Of a stretch of DNA of 64,000 nt, positions 12,408 to 24,115 are shown one piece after another (position 1 is the first letter of the stretch; every line of letters begins with the position of its first letter). Where the stretch lies: assembly GCA_949130485.1 (NCBI GenBank), contig OX422186.1:708501-772500 (forward strand). Reading direction: 5' to 3'. Source of the stretch: Agelas oroides (taxonomy: Eukaryota > Porifera > Demospongiae > Agelasida > Agelasidae). The position numbers and the translations under genes are program-made. The notes below the pieces were generated by a model that was not told where the DNA came from, made no database searches, and saw only the letters and a list, made by a program, of their open reading frames with translations.

Positions 12408-15400
12408 TTGCCCTAATGCAAGGTGCTTATTATCAAGAAGCTATGGGCATGAAGAGTTTAAAAATGTAAACCCTTTCCCGGTGCAATAGGCGCACAAAGC
12501 TGCACGGGCCTGCCAATACCCCCGACCGCAACGGCGCAGTATAGTGCAGTCAATGAAAATTCGCGTCCATTCGAGACTCTTCCTAGCTCGATACAAAGGT
12601 TGCACTGATGCAAGGTGCATATTATCAAGAAGCTATGGGTATGAAGAGATTAAAAATATAGACCCTTTCTCGGTGCAACAGGCCCACAAAGCTGCACGGG
12701 CCTGCCAATACCCCGTCCGCAACGGCGCAGTATAGTGCAGTCAATGGAAATTCGCGTACATTCGCGACTCTTCCTAGCTTGGTACAAAGGTTGCACTAAT
12801 GCAAGGTGCATATTTTCAAGAAGCTATGGGCATGAAGAGTTTAAAAATGTAAACCCTTTCTCGGTGCAATAGGCGCACAAAGCTGCACGGGCCTGCCAAT
12901 ACCACCGTCCGCAACGGCGCAGTGTAGTGCAGTCAATGGAAATTCGCGTACATTCGCGACTCTTCCTAGCTCGGTACAAAGGTTGCACTAATGCAAGGTG
13001 CATATTATCAAGAAGCTACGGGCATGAAGAGTTTAAAAATGTCAACCCTTTCTCGGTACAATAGGCGCACAAAGCTGCACGGGACTGCCAATACCCCCGT
13101 CGGCAACGGCGCAGTATAGTGCAGTCAATGGAAATTCGCGTACATTCGCGACTCTTCCTAGCTCGGTACAAAAGATGCCCTAATGCAAGGTACTTATTAT
13201 CAAGAAGCTATGGGCATGAAGAGATTAAAAATGTAAACCCTTTCTCGGTGCAATAGGCGCACAAAGCTGCACGGGCCTGCCAATACCCCCGTCCGCAACG
13301 GCGCAGTCTAGTGCAGACTATGGAAATTCGAGTACATTCGCGACTCTTCCTAGCTCGGTACAAAGGTTGCACTAATGCAAGGTGCATATTATCAAGAAGC
13401 TATGGGCATGAAGAGATTAAAAATATAAACCCTTTCTCGGTGCAACAGGCGAACAAAGCTGCACGGGCCTGCCAATACCCCCTTCCGCAACGGCGCAGTA
13501 TAGTGCAGTCAATGGAATTTCGCGTACATTCGCGACACTTCCTAGCTCAGTACAAAGGTTGCACTAATGCAAGGTGCATATTATCAAAAAGCTATGGGCA
13601 TGAAGAGTTGAAAAATGAAAACCCTTTCTCGGTGCAATATGCGCACAAACCTGCACGGGCCTGCCAATACTCCCGACCGCAACGGCGCTGTATAGTGCAG
13701 TCAATGGAAATTCGCGTACATTCGCGACTCTTCCTAGCTCGGTACAAAGGTTGCACTAATGCAAGGTGCATATTATCGAGAAGCTATGGGCATGAAGATT
13801 TTAAAAATGTAAACCGTTTCTCGGTGCAATAGGCGCACAAAGCTGCACGGGCCTGCCAATACCCCCGTTCGCAACGGCGCAGTGTAGTGCAGTCAATGGA
13901 AATTCGCGTACATTCGCGATTCTTCCTAGCTCTGTACAAATGTTGCACTAATGCAAGGTGCATATTCTCATGAAGCTATGGGCATGAAGAGTTTACAAAT
14001 GTAAACCCTTTCTCGGTGCAATAGGCGCACAAAGCTGCACGGGCCTGCCAATATCCCGTCCGCTGCGGTGCAGTATAGTTCATTCAATGGAAAATCGCGT
14101 ACATTCGCGACTCTTCCTAGCTCTGTACAAAGGTTGCACTAATGCAAGGTGCATATTATCAAAAACCTATGGGCATGAAGAGTTTAAAAATGTAAACACT
14201 TTCTCGGTGCTATATGCGCTAAAAGGTGCACATGCCTGCCAATACCCCCGACCGCAACGGCGCATTACAGTGCAGTCAATGGAAATTCGCGTACATTCGT
14301 GACTCTTCCTAGCTCGGTACAAAGGTTGCACTAATGCAAGGTGCATATTATCAAAAACCTATGGGCATGAAGAGTTTACAAATGTAAACACTTTCTCGGT
14401 GCTATATGCGCTAAAAGGTGCACATGCCTGCCAATACCCCCGACCGCAACGGCGCATTACAGTGCAGTCAATGGAAATTCGCGTACTTTCGCGACTCTTC
14501 TTCGCTCGGTACAAATGTTGCACTAATGCAAGGTGCATGTTATCAAGAAGCTATGGGCATGAAGAGTTTAAATATGTAAATTCTTTCTTGGTGCAAAGGC
14601 GCACAAAGCTGCACGGGGCTGCCAATACCCACGTCCGCAACGGCGCAGTATAGTGCAGTCAATGGAAATTCACGTACATTCGCGACTCTTCATAGCTCGG
14701 TACAAAGGTTGCACTAATGCAAGGTGCATGTTATCAAGAAGCTATGGGCATGAAGAGTTTAAATATGTAAATTCTTTCTTGGTGCAAAAGGCGCAAGAAG
14801 CTGCACGGGACTGCCAATACACCCGTCCGAAACGGCGCAGTATAGTGCAGTCAATGGAAATTCCCGTACTTTCGCGACTCTTCTTAGCTCGGTACAAAGG
14901 TTGCACTAACGCAAGGTGCAAATTATCAAGAAGCTATGGGCATGAAGAGATTAAAAATGTAAACCCTTTCTCGGTGCAACAGGCTCACAAAGCTGCACGG
15001 GCCTGCCAATACCCCCGTCCGCAACGGCGCAGTATAGTGCAGTCAATGGAAATTCGCGTACATTCGCGACTCTTTCTAGCTCGGTACAAAGGTTGCACTA
15101 ATGCAAGGTGCATATTTTCAAGAAGCTATGGGCATGAAGAGTTTAAAAAGGTAAACCCTTTCTCGGTGCAATAGGCGCACAAAGCTGCACGGGCCTGCCA
15201 ATACCCCTGTCCGCAACGGCGCAGTAAAGTGCAGTCAATGGAAATTCGCGAACATTCGCGACTCTTCCTAGCTCGGTACAAAGGTTGCACTAATGCAAGG
15301 TGCATATTATCAAAAACCTATGGGCATGAAGAGTTTAAAAATGTAAACACTTTCTCGGTGCTATATGCGCTAAAAGGTGCACATGCCTGCCAATACCCCC

Positions 15401-18400
15401 GACCGAAACGGCGCAGTAACGTGCAGTCAATGGAAATTCGCGTATTTTCGCGACTCTTCTTCGCTCGGTACAAATGTTGCACTAATGCAAGTGAATATTT
15501 TCAAGAAGCTATGGGCATGAAGAGATTTAAAATGTAAACCCTTTCTTGGTGCAAAAGGCGCACAAAGCTGCACGGGGCTGCCAATACCCACGTCCGCAAC
15601 GGCGAAGTATAGTGCAGTCAATGAAAATTCCCGTACTTTCGCGACTCTTCCTAGCTCGGTACAAAGGTTGCACTAACGCAAGGTGCATGTTATCAAGAAG
15701 CTATGGGCATGAAGAGTTTAAATATGTAAACTCTTTCTTGGTGCAAAAGGCGCAAGAAGCTTCACGGGCCTGCCAATACCACCGTCCGAAACGGCGCAGT
15801 ATAGTGCAGTCAATGGAAATTCGCGTACATTCGCGAATCTTCTTAGCTCGGTACAAAGGTTGCACTAACGCAAGGTGCATATTATCAAGAAGCTATGGGC
15901 ATGAAGAGATTAAAAATGTAAACCCTTTCTCGGTGCAACAGGCTCACAAAGCTGCACGGGCCTGCCAATACCCCCGTCCGCAACGGCGCAGTATAGTGCA
16001 GTCAATGGAAATTCGCGTACATTCGCGACTCTTTCTAGCTCGGTACAAAGGTTGCACTAATGCAAGGTGCATATTTTCAAGACGCTATGGGCATGAAGAG
16101 TTTAAAAATGTAAACCCTTTCTCGGTGCAATAGGCGCACAAAGCTGCACGGGCCTGCCAATATCCCCGTCCGCTGCGGCGCAGTATAATGCATTCAATGG
16201 AAAATCGCGTACATTCGCGACTCTTCCTAGCTCGGTACAAAGGTTTCACTAATGCAAGATGCATATAATCGAGAAGCTATGGGCATGAAGAGTTTAAAAA
16301 TTTAAACCCTTTCTCGGTGCAATAGGCGCACAAAGCTGCACGGGCCTGCCAATACCACCGACCGCAACTGCGCAGTATAGTGCAGTCAATGGAAATTCGC
16401 GTACATTCGCGACTCTTCCTAGCTCTGTACAAATGTTGCACTAATGCAAGGTGCATATTCTCAAGAAGCTATGGGCATGAAGTTTTAAAAATGTAAACCC
16501 TTTCTCGGTGCAATAGGCGCACAAATCTCAACGTGCCTGCCAAAACCCCCGACCGCCACGGCGCAGTATAGTGCAGTCAATGGAAATTCGCGTACATTCG
16601 CGACTCTTCCTAGCTCGGTACAAAGGTTGCACTAATGCAAGGTGCATATTATCAAAAAGCTATGGGCATGAAGAGTTTAAAAATGTAAACCATTTCTCGG
16701 TACAATAGGCGCACAAAGCTGCACGGGACTGCCAATACCCCCGACCACAACGGCGCTGTATAGTGCATTCAATGGAAAATCGCGTACATTCGCGACTCTT
16801 CCTAGTACGGTACAAAGGTTGCACTAATGCAAGATGCATATTATCAAGAAGCTATGGGTATAAAGAGTTTAAAAATGTAAACCCTTTCTCGGTGCAATAG
16901 GCGCACAAATCTGCACGGGCCTGCCAATACCCCCGTCCGCAACGGCGCAGTATAGTGCAGTCAATGGAAATTCGCGTACATTCGCGACTCTTTCTAGCTC
17001 GGTACAAAGGTTGCACTAATGCAAGGTGCATATTTTCAAGAAGCTATGGGCATGAAGAGTTTAAAAATGTAAACCCTTTCTCGGTGCAAAAGGCGCACAA
17101 AGCTGCACGGGCCTGCCAATATCCCCGTCCGCTGCGACGCAGTATAATGCATTCAATTGAAAATCGCGTACATTCGCGACTCTTCCTACTACGGTACAAA
17201 GGTTGCACTAATGCAAGATGCATATAATCGAGAAGTTATGGGCATGAAGAGTTTAAAAATGTAAACCCTTTCTCGGTGCAATAGGCGCACAAAGCTGCAC
17301 GGGCTTGCCAATACCCCCGACCTCAACGGCGCAGTACAGTGCAGTCAATGGAAATTCTCGTACATTCGCGACTCTTCTTCGCTCGGTACAAATGTTGCAC
17401 TAATGCAAGGTGAATATTTTCAAGAAGCTATGGGCATGAAGAGTTTTAAAATGTAAACCCTTTCTTGGTGCAAAAGGCGCACAAAGCTGCACGGGGCTGC
17501 TAATACCCCCGTCCGCAACGGCGCAGTATAGTGCAGTCAATGGAAATTCGCGTACTTTCGCGACTCTTCCTAGCTCGGTACAAAGGTTGCACTAATGCAA
17601 GGTGCATGTTATCAAGAAGCTATGGGCATGAAGAGTTTAAATATGTATACTCTTTCTTGGTGCAAAAGGCGCACAAAGCTGCACGGGCCTGCCAATACCA
17701 CCGACCGCAACTGCGCAGTATAGTGCAGTCAATGGAAATTCGCGTACATTCGCGACTCTTCCTAGCTCTGTACAAATGTTGCACTAATGCAAGGTGCATA
17801 TTCTCAAGAAGCTATGGGCATGAAGATTTAAAAATGTAAACCCTTTCTCGGTGCAATAGGCGCACAAATCTCAACGTGCCTGCCAAAACCCCCGACCGCC
17901 ACGGCGCAGTATAGTGCAGTCAATGGAAATTCGCGTACATTCGCGACTCTTCCTAGCTCGGTACAAAGGTTGCACTAATGCAAGGTGCATATTATCGAGA
18001 AGCTATGGGCATGAAGAGTTTACAAATGTAAACCCTTTCTCGGTGCAATAGGCGCACAAAGCTGCCCGGGCCTGCCAATACCACCGTCCGCAACGGCGCA
18101 GTTTAGTGCAGTCAATGGAAATTCGCGTACATTCGTGACTCTTCCTAGCTCGGTACAAAGGTTGCACTAATGCAAGGTGCATATTATCGAGAAGCTATGG
18201 GCATGAAGAGTTTAAAAATGTAAACCCTTTCTCGGTGCAATAGGCGCACAAAGCTGCACGGGCCTGCCAAAACCCCCGTCCGCAACGGCGCAGTGTAGTG
18301 CAGTCAATGGAAATTCGCGTACATTCGCGACTCTTCCTAGCTCGGTACAAAGGTTGCACTAATGCAAGGTGCATATTATCAAGAAGCTATAGGCATGAAG

Positions 18401-19143
18401 AGATTAAAAATGTAAACCCTTTCTCGGTGCAATAGGCGCACAAATCTGCACGGGCCTGCCAATACTCCCGACCGCAACGGCGCAGTATAGTGCAGCCAAT
18501 GGAAATTCGCGTACATTCGCGACTCTTCCTAGCTCGATACAAAGGTTCCCACTAATGCAAGGTGCATATTATCGAGAAGCTATGGGCATGAAGAGTTTAC
18601 AAATGTAAACCCTTTCTCGGTGCAATAGGCGCACAAAGCTGCACGGGGCTGCTAATACCCCCGACCGCAACGGCGCTGTATAGTGCAGTCAATGGAAATT
18701 CGCGTACATTCGCGACTCTTCCTAGCTCGGTACAAAGGTTGCACTAATGCAAGGTGCATATTATCAAGAAGCTATGGGCATGAAGGGATTAAAAATGTAA
18801 ACCCTTTCTCGGTGCAATAGGCGCACAAAGCTGCACGGGCCTGCCAATACCCCCGACCGCAACGGCACAGTATAGTACAGTCAATGGAAATTCGAGTACA
18901 TTCGCGACTCTTCCTAGCTCGGTACAAAGGTTGCACTAATGCAAGGTGCATATTATCGAGAAGCTATGGGCATGAAGAGTTTAAAAATGTAAACCCTTTC
19001 TCGGTTCAATAGGCGCACAAATCTGAACGGGCCTGCCAAACCCCTGACCGCAACGGCGGAGTATAGTGCAGTCAATGGAAATTCGCGTACATTCGCGACT
19101 CTTCCAAGCTCTGTACAAAGGTTGCACTAATGCAAGGTGCATA
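12408..19143. repeat. 192-bp satellite, type A, second block (about 35 monomers)
   Basis: Continuation of the array at the same 192-bp phase after the truncated retroelement. Local higher-order copies: a unit with ATCAAAAACCTATGGGC and GCGCTAAAAGGTGC occurs at about 14,158 and 14,350 and again near 15,308. A unit with CTCTGTACAAATGTTGC and CAAATCTCAACGTGCC occurs near 16,380-16,560 and again near 17,710-17,890, roughly seven units apart. A segment with AGGCTCACAAAGCTGC is repeated about 955 bp apart (14,985 and 15,940). The block ends with CATA at 19,140-19,143, the target duplication of the LTR element. Confidence 0.97.
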
Positions 19144-19356
19144 TGTTGTGACTCTTATGATTTGTATAAGAAGGACTCAAATGCAATGATACAATTGGGC
19201 TTTATGTACACAAGTTCAGAAATAATGCAGGTGTTGATCAGACAGATAATTATTGAGCACAATGTCCACAATGTTCACAGGAGCCGGTGATTCTGGTATG
19301 TCTGGTATGTCTGTCACTTTTATGACCAAATAAGGGCATATGTATTGTCCGCTACA
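19144..19356 (-). repeat. 3' LTR of the Ty3/gypsy element
   Basis: 213-bp downstream LTR in the element's orientation. It matches the 5' LTR with no difference I can see. On the minus strand it directly follows the pol stop codon (TAG at 19,357-19,359) and a purine tract. Confidence 0.95.
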
Positions 19357-19370
19357 CTATTCCCCTCTTT
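19357..19370 (-). promoter_or_regulatory. Polypurine tract overlapping the end of pol
   Basis: Minus strand reads AAAGAGGGGAATAG immediately before the 3' LTR. It is all purine except one T, as expected for the plus-strand primer of LTR elements. It encodes the last pol residues and the TAG stop. Confidence 0.75.
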
Positions 19371-22300
19371 GTTGAGTGGCGACCGTCCCCGGTCGAAAAC
19401 AGTCAGGTGCCCATACATTTCTGCGCAGCCTTCCTCCACAGACTGCTCCACCTCGTAGCTGTTCTGGCTCTTCCACACTAGGTTGGTGGTCAGGCCCACC
19501 GGCTTGCTCCAACAGAGGAGTCCACACATCTTCAACTGGGGGTGCTTCATCAGCCAGTTGAGTGTCTGTAGATGACTGAGGGGTGTCTGTAGATGACTGA
19601 GGAGTTTCAGTCTCTTGCCTCTGAGTGATGCTGCAAGGCTTGAGCCGATTGAAATGCACCACCACTCTGCGTTTGCATCGTCTGTCGCCACTATTCTTAG
19701 GGGACTTTACCAACTGGATGCGGTATGTGACATCTGACAGAACTTTCCGCACTTGGTATGGTCCTTTCCAAGGTCTGTGAAATTTGGGACACCTCCTTTT
19801 TGGGACGGCAGGGGAGTATAGCCAAACAAGATCTCCTGGCTGGTATCGCCCTCCAGTGGCTTTTCTATCATAGCACTGTTTTTGGTACTTCTGTGTTGTT
19901 TTCAAATGTTCCCGAACCACTTCATAGGCTTGTTCTAGGCGTTTGTCTAGCTGAGTCACATACTCACTGTGTGTCTTTCCTGGAGTGGGCCCACCACCAA
20001 ACATTATGTCAACAGGCAATTGGACTTCTCGTCCAAACATCAGTCGGTAAGGAGTGAACCGGGTACTCTCCTGCACACTCAAGCGGTAAGCCAGCATCAG
20101 CATAGGGAGTTCTTCATCCCAGGTATCTTCTGGGACTTGATTCATCCGAATTGTCAGTAGCATTCGTAAGGTTCGGTTGAATCTCTCTACCAACCCATCT
20201 GATTGTGGATGGTAAGGTGTTGTCCTGGTTTTCTCCATTCCAAGAAGGTGGCATACTTCTGCAAAAAGGTGAGACTCGAAATTCTTGCCTTGGTCCGAGT
20301 GAATAACATCAGGGGCACCAAATCTGCAGACCCACTCATTCACCAGCACCTTTGCCACAGTAGAGGCCTCCTGATTAGGAAGTGGGTAAGCTTCTACCCA
20401 ACGGGTAAAATAGTCACTGACAACAAGTATGTACTTATTTCCATGCTGAGTGACTGGTAATGGCCCAAAGACATCCAAAGCAATTCTCTCCATTGGATAG
20501 CCGACGACACTTGGACTGAGGGGCCCACGAGCGCAAGTACTAGGGGACTTGCTTTCAGCACAATCTCTGCACTTTTGACACCAGTCTTCAACATCTTTTC
20601 TTAGTCCTGGCCAGTAAAACCGTTCCCTGGCTTTGACGAGGGTCTTGTGTACTCCCAAGTGGCCTCCTCCTGCCGCATCATGAAGAGCTTTCAGCACTTG
20701 CGAACGGAGACTCTGAGGAACAATTAGCTGCTGGCTTTGAACACCAGTGCTGGCTTCCTCCCACCATCGATAGAGTAGGCCATTAATCACTTCCAGCCTG
20801 CTCCACTGAGCCCAGAGGGAATGCACTGCTGAGCTTTTTCCTGCAACCATTGTCCGGGAAGGTCTCTGCTTTTCTTGCTTCATCCAAGCCAGGATAACAC
20901 CAAGTGTAGGATCTGTTGACTGAGCCTGTTTCAGCTCTTCAGGGGACCATGACAGAGCCCAAGTATGTTCCACGGTCTGTACTCCAGGATAGTAAACAAC
21001 AGATGTTTGTGGCTGGTGTAACCGAGAGAGAGCATCAGCATTGCAATGTTGTTTTCCTGGCCTGTGTTCCGTTTGGAATTCAAATTCCTGTAACTGCTCC
21101 AACCACCTAGCGAGCTGACCTTCAGGGTGTTTAAACTGCTGGAGCCAAGTAAGTGCTGCGTGGTCAGTTCTGACTATAAACGGGTGCCCAAGCAGGTAAC
21201 AACGAAAATGCTGGACAAAGTACACCAGGGCAAGTAACTCTTTACGGGTTGTGCTGTAATTTCTCTCGGACTTTGTCAAGGTACGGCTACCATAAGCAAT
21301 GACCCGTTCAATTCCCTCCTGGCACTGAGAGAGCACAGCTCCAATGCCACACTCGCTGGCATCCGTGTCAAGAATGAAGGTATCACTGGGTTTGGGAAAG
21401 GCCAGTATTGGAGCTGAGGTCAGCTTCTTTTTGAGGATTTCGAATGCATCTCTGCAGTTGGCTGTCCACCGGAATGTACTTCCTTTCTCTTGTAAACGAT
21501 ACAGGGGAGCTGCTACCTCTGCAAAGTGGCGGATGAATCGCCTATAGTAGGACGCCAGTCCCAGGAAGCTTCGCAACTCAGTAACATTGGTAGGGGTTGG
21601 CCAGTTAGAAACAATACTGATCTTGGCAGGATCTGTGCTCACGCCGTTGTTGGAAATCACATGGCCAAGGAAGTAGACACTCTGCTTAAAAAACTGGCAC
21701 TTCCTAGGATGAAGTTTGAGGTGTGCTTCTTGTAGTCTGGTCAGTACCAGTCGGAGCCGTTCAAGGTGTTCCTTCCAAGTGCGGCCAAACACCACCACAT
21801 CATCCAAATATGCTAAACAGATTTCCCAACGAAACCCTGCCATGACTAGCCCCATAAGCCGTTGGAATGTGCTAGGAGCATTGCACAATCCGAAGGGCAT
21901 GACTCTAAATTGAAAGAGTCCATGTGGTGTTGAGAATGCAGTCTTCTCCCGGTCAGCCGGGTTGACCTCCACCTGCCAGTAACCACTTCGGAGATCCAAT
22001 GTTGAGAACCATTGTGCATCCGCTAGGGAGTCCAGAAGGTCATCAACTCTGGGTAAGGGATATGAATCCTTCTTGGTCACTTTGTTCAACTTGCGATAGT
22101 CTACACAGAATCGGAGTGACCCATCTTTTTTCCGTACCAACACTATTGGGGAAGCCCAAGGTGAGCAAGAGGGTTCGATGATTCCCTGCTGTTGCATTTC
22201 GTCAAGTAGCTTGCTGACTTCAGGTTGGTAGTGGACCGGCAGCCTGCGTGAAGCTTGCTTGATAGGGGCAGCATGCCCTGTAGGGATGCTATGATAGACC

Positions 22301-23373
22301 AAGTCAGTACGACCTAGGTCCTGCTTGCCAGTAGAGAATACATCTGCAAAGTCCTGTACCAACTCTTCAAGTTCCATTTTCTGATTCTGGTCCATGGCAC
22401 TGGTGTCAATCTCTAACAAGGAGGCTGCTGTTTGCTGAACACCAACCTGGCACACCTGGTCTGTATTGAGTGACAGTGGTATTTCACAATATTCGGCAGT
22501 CTCTGCTTCACTACTGTCTGGCTCAACCAGAGGACAGAATTTGGCAATGTTTGTACCTCTGTAGAGAGTAATGGCCGACGTAGTCAGGTTAGCCACTCTC
22601 AGTGGGACCACTCCATCATCAGGTGTCGCTACAACTCTGGCCACAAGTAACTGGTGACGGTCTTCGAATCCCTCCTTGGGTTCAAGAACTCCAGCAGTAC
22701 CTGTGGGGTAAGAGGAATTGTCAATATTAGCGAACAACAATTTTTCCTCTCCAGCCCTGAGAATCACCGTGTTCCCAACAGACACTTTGCAAACAGACAA
22801 TGCTGACGTACACTGGCCGCGCTGCAGGAGCAATGGTGTTGACAGTTGTCCCTGGCGAAGCACTTGAGACTGAAGGTCGATTACAAACCCATGCGATGTC
22901 AGAAAATCTGCACCAAGTAGGCAATCTTGACTTACATCCCCAGTGATTAACACATTGTGAGCAAATTCAATTCCAGCCAGATGAATCTTACTCTGGGTTT
23001 GTCCGAGGATATGCAGCGGTTCACCGTTGGCCACTACAACGGGTCCTCCTGAGACTTGCTGTAGTTTCCGTGCATCGCCCTGACCACGTTCCCACAGTCG
23101 GCGGTGAACAATTGTAACGGCAGAACCAGTGTCAACCAGGATTGATGCGGCTACTCCGTCTACTTTCCCCTCCGTAAAAACTGCCTGCGGCGTGGCTGTA
23201 CTGACAATCTGGCGAGGGTGCAATTCGAGGTCGTTTATTGGGCTCGCGGCCGCCGATCGACCCAAGTCGACGGCCGCTTCTCGTTTCCCGGACAGTCGCG
23301 TCGAAGGTGGCCGAGCTGCCCACACCGCCAACAGGTAGGGGGTCGTCTCCTCACAGCTCTTTCGCTGTCCTTG
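19357..23373 (-). CDS. pol: Pol of the Ty3/gypsy element (protease, RT, RNase H, integrase)
   Basis: Open from the pol-frame stop at 23,374-23,376 to the TAG at 19,357, and read by -1 frameshift from gag. Domain order: aspartic protease with VDTGSA about 65 residues in; reverse transcriptase with SPWASPIVLV, DYRKLN, MPFGLCNAPSTFQ and the catalytic YLDD near residue 508; RNase H with DTDASECGIG and TDHAAL, ending NADALSR; integrase with an H-H-C-C finger (HLGVH, CQKCRDC), a catalytic D in ALDVFGP, D in HSDQGK and E in GLVERFN, the last two separated by 35 residues; then a GPY-type chromodomain-less C-terminus. The order RT, RNase H, integrase is that of Ty3/gypsy. A Gln/Thr/Ser-rich tail with a short repeat (TPQSSTD twice) ends the protein. 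No catalytic residue looks lost. Confidence 0.95.
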   Translation of the reverse strand, partial: QGQRKSCEETTPYLLAVWAARPPSTRLSGKREAAVDLGRSAAASPINDLELHPRQIVSTATPQAVFTEGKVDGVAASILVDTGSAVTIVHRRLWERGQGDARKLQQVSGGPVVVANGEPLHILGQTQSKIHLAGIEFAHNVLITGDVSQDCLLGADFLTSHGFVIDLQSQVLRQGQLSTPLLLQRGQCTSALSVCKVSVGNTVILRAGEEKLLFANIDNSSYPTGTAGVLEPKEGFEDRHQLLVARVVATPDDGVVPLRVANLTTSAITLYRGTNIAKFCPLVEPDSSEAETAEYCEIPLSLNTDQVCQVGVQQTAASLLEIDTSAMDQNQKMELEELVQDFADVFSTGKQDLGRTDLVYHSIPTGHAAPIKQASRRLPVHYQPEVSKLLDEMQQQGIIEPSCSPWASPIVLVRKKDGSLRFCVDYRKLNKVTKKDSYPLPRVDDLLDSLADAQWFSTLDLRSGYWQVEVNPADREKTAFSTPHGLFQFRVMPFGLCNAPSTFQRLMGLVMAGFRWEICLAYLDDVVVFGRTWKEHLERLRLVLTRLQEAHLKLHPRKCQFFKQSVYFLGHVISNNGVSTDPAKISIVSNWPTPTNVTELRSFLGLASYYRRFIRHFAEVAAPLYRLQEKGSTFRWTANCRDAFEILKKKLTSAPILAFPKPSDTFILDTDASECGIGAVLSQCQEGIERVIAYGSRTLTKSERNYSTTRKELLALVYFVQHFRCYLLGHPFIVRTDHAALTWLQQFKHPEGQLARWLEQLQEFEFQTEHRPGKQHCNADALSRLHQPQTSVVYYPGVQTVEHTWALSWSPEELKQAQSTDPTLGVILAWMKQEKQRPSRTMVAGKSSAVHSLWAQWSRLEVINGLLYRWWEEASTGVQSQQLIVPQSLRSQVLKALHDAAGGGHLGVHKTLVKARERFYWPGLRKDVEDWCQKCRDCAESKSPSTCARGPLSPSVVGYPMERIALDVFGPLPVTQHGNKYILVVSDYFTRWVEAYPLPNQEASTVAKVLVNEWVCRFGAPDVIHSDQGKNFESHLFAEVCHLLGMEKTRTTPYHPQSDGLVERFNRTLRMLLTIRMNQVPEDTWDEELPMLMLAYRLSVQESTRFTPYRLMFGREVQLPVDIMFGGGPTPGKTHSEYVTQLDKRLEQAYEVVREHLKTTQKYQKQCYDRKATGGRYQPGDLVWLYSPAVPKRRCPKFHRPWKGPYQVRKVLSDVTYRIQLVKSPKNSGDRRCKRRVVVHFNRLKPCSITQRQETETPQSSTDTPQSSTDTQLADEAPPVEDVWTPLLEQAGGPDHQPSVEEPEQLRGGAVCGGRLRRNVWAPDCFRPGTVATQQRGE

Positions 23374-24098
23374 CTACTGGTGCTGGCCATTTGCAGTTGG
23401 GAAAGAAGTCGTTCCAACATTTCTGTGTTGCGGCGGACTGCTTCCGCCAGCTCTTCCCGAGGGTTTCCGACTGCAGCAACTTCGCCCTGTACAGGGTTCT
23501 TGCTTTCAACTGTCGCCGTATCCACGTTCTCGCTGCTTGTTGTACATACTCCCGTCTTCTTGGGCCGCATTCGCCTACGAGCAGCCTGAGCAGCCTCAGC
23601 GCATTTTGCCGTCTCTCTCGCTTGGTCGAGGGTATCTGGCGGGGAACTCAGAAGGGCTTCCTGTATATACTCTTCCTGTACTCCAGCCACAAATCTGTCC
23701 CGGGCCAGCTCCATTCTTAACTTAGACTCCATTGCAGGGTATGCGCGATTGGCGAGATGAATGAGCGCATCTGCAAAACCGTCCAACGTCTCCCCTGCTT
23801 CCTGTACACGCTGTCCCAGAAGAAATCGTAACTCCTGCTGTCCAGCGCCTGGAGCGAACCTCTTCTTGAGTGCGTCCACCAGCCGCTTGTAGTCCTTCAC
23901 AGTTTCTTCAGGTAGTCCAAGCAGATCGAACGCTCTGAACGCAGCATCGTCCAACAGAGCCAACAAGGCATCTGACAGCTTGTCATCAGGAATTCTTACA
24001 GCACGGGTATACGCCTCAAACCGGCGGATCCACAGGGCGAAGTCGTCGCCCACCGAATAAGGACGCGGTGTCCGGATTAGCGGAGCCGGGGTCGCCAT
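23235..24098 (-). CDS. gag: Gag of the Ty3/gypsy element
   Basis: Capsid-nucleocapsid polyprotein that would package element RNA in virus-like particles. From the ATG at 24,098 it is 287 residues; the frame is open back into the LTR, but 24,098 is the first ATG after the LTR and lies in GGGATGGCG. Landmarks: an aromatic-rich capsid segment near the N-terminus (FALWIRRFEAY), a helical capsid region (DYKRLVDALKKRFAPG, LGQRVQEAGETLDGFADAL), an Arg/Lys-rich linker, and one CCHC knuckle (CWRCGQLGHLRRDC) close to the C-terminus. It overlaps pol by about 139 nt in the frame needing a -1 shift, with a slippery site in the overlap. Non-ATG initiation inside the LTR is an alternative. Confidence 0.9.
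   Translation of the reverse strand: MATPAPLIRTPRPYSVGDDFALWIRRFEAYTRAVRIPDDKLSDALLALLDDAAFRAFDLLGLPEETVKDYKRLVDALKKRFAPGAGQQELRFLLGQRVQEAGETLDGFADALIHLANRAYPAMESKLRMELARDRFVAGVQEEYIQEALLSSPPDTLDQARETAKCAEAAQAARRRMRPKKTGVCTTSSENVDTATVESKNPVQGEVAAVGNPREELAEAVRRNTEMLERLLSQLQMASTSSKDSERAVRRRPPTCWRCGQLGHLRRDCPGNEKRPSTWVDRRPRAQ
23246..23289 (-). promoter_or_regulatory. -1 ribosomal frameshift signal (GGGAAAC plus hairpin)
   Basis: In the gag-pol overlap the minus strand has the heptamer G GGA AAC (23,283-23,289), split exactly as X XXY YYZ in the gag frame, with GGG AAA in the pol frame. A 5-nt spacer GAGAA follows, then a GC-rich stem: GCGGCCG (23,271-23,277) pairs with CGGCCGC (23,246-23,252), with an inner TCGA/TCGA pairing around a CTTGGG loop. 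The same heptamer is a known retroviral -1 site. The signal lies directly after the gag zinc knuckle. Confidence 0.85.
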
Positions 24099-24114
24099 CC
24101 CACCGCTGCCACCA
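24097..24114 (-). promoter_or_regulatory. Probable primer binding site
   Basis: One base after the 5' LTR the minus strand reads TGGTGGCAGCGGTGGGAT. It starts with TGG, the complement of the tRNA CCA end, and resembles (about three differences) the PBS that I recall for tRNA-Leu-primed elements. The likely gag ATG overlaps its last two bases, so primer binding and coding share sequence. Confidence 0.6.
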
Positions 24115-24115
24115 C

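Noticed and set aside
364..18000. Many ORFs of 60-195 codons in the satellite, on both strands, encoding a repeated 64-residue peptide
   Set aside because: They follow from a 192-bp (64-codon) period with few stops. Starts are arbitrary, units end at a common TAG, changes do not favour silent positions, and indels break frames freely.
19758..23725. Plus-strand ORFs across the LTR element
   Set aside because: Antisense shadows of gag and pol, with no recognisable domains.
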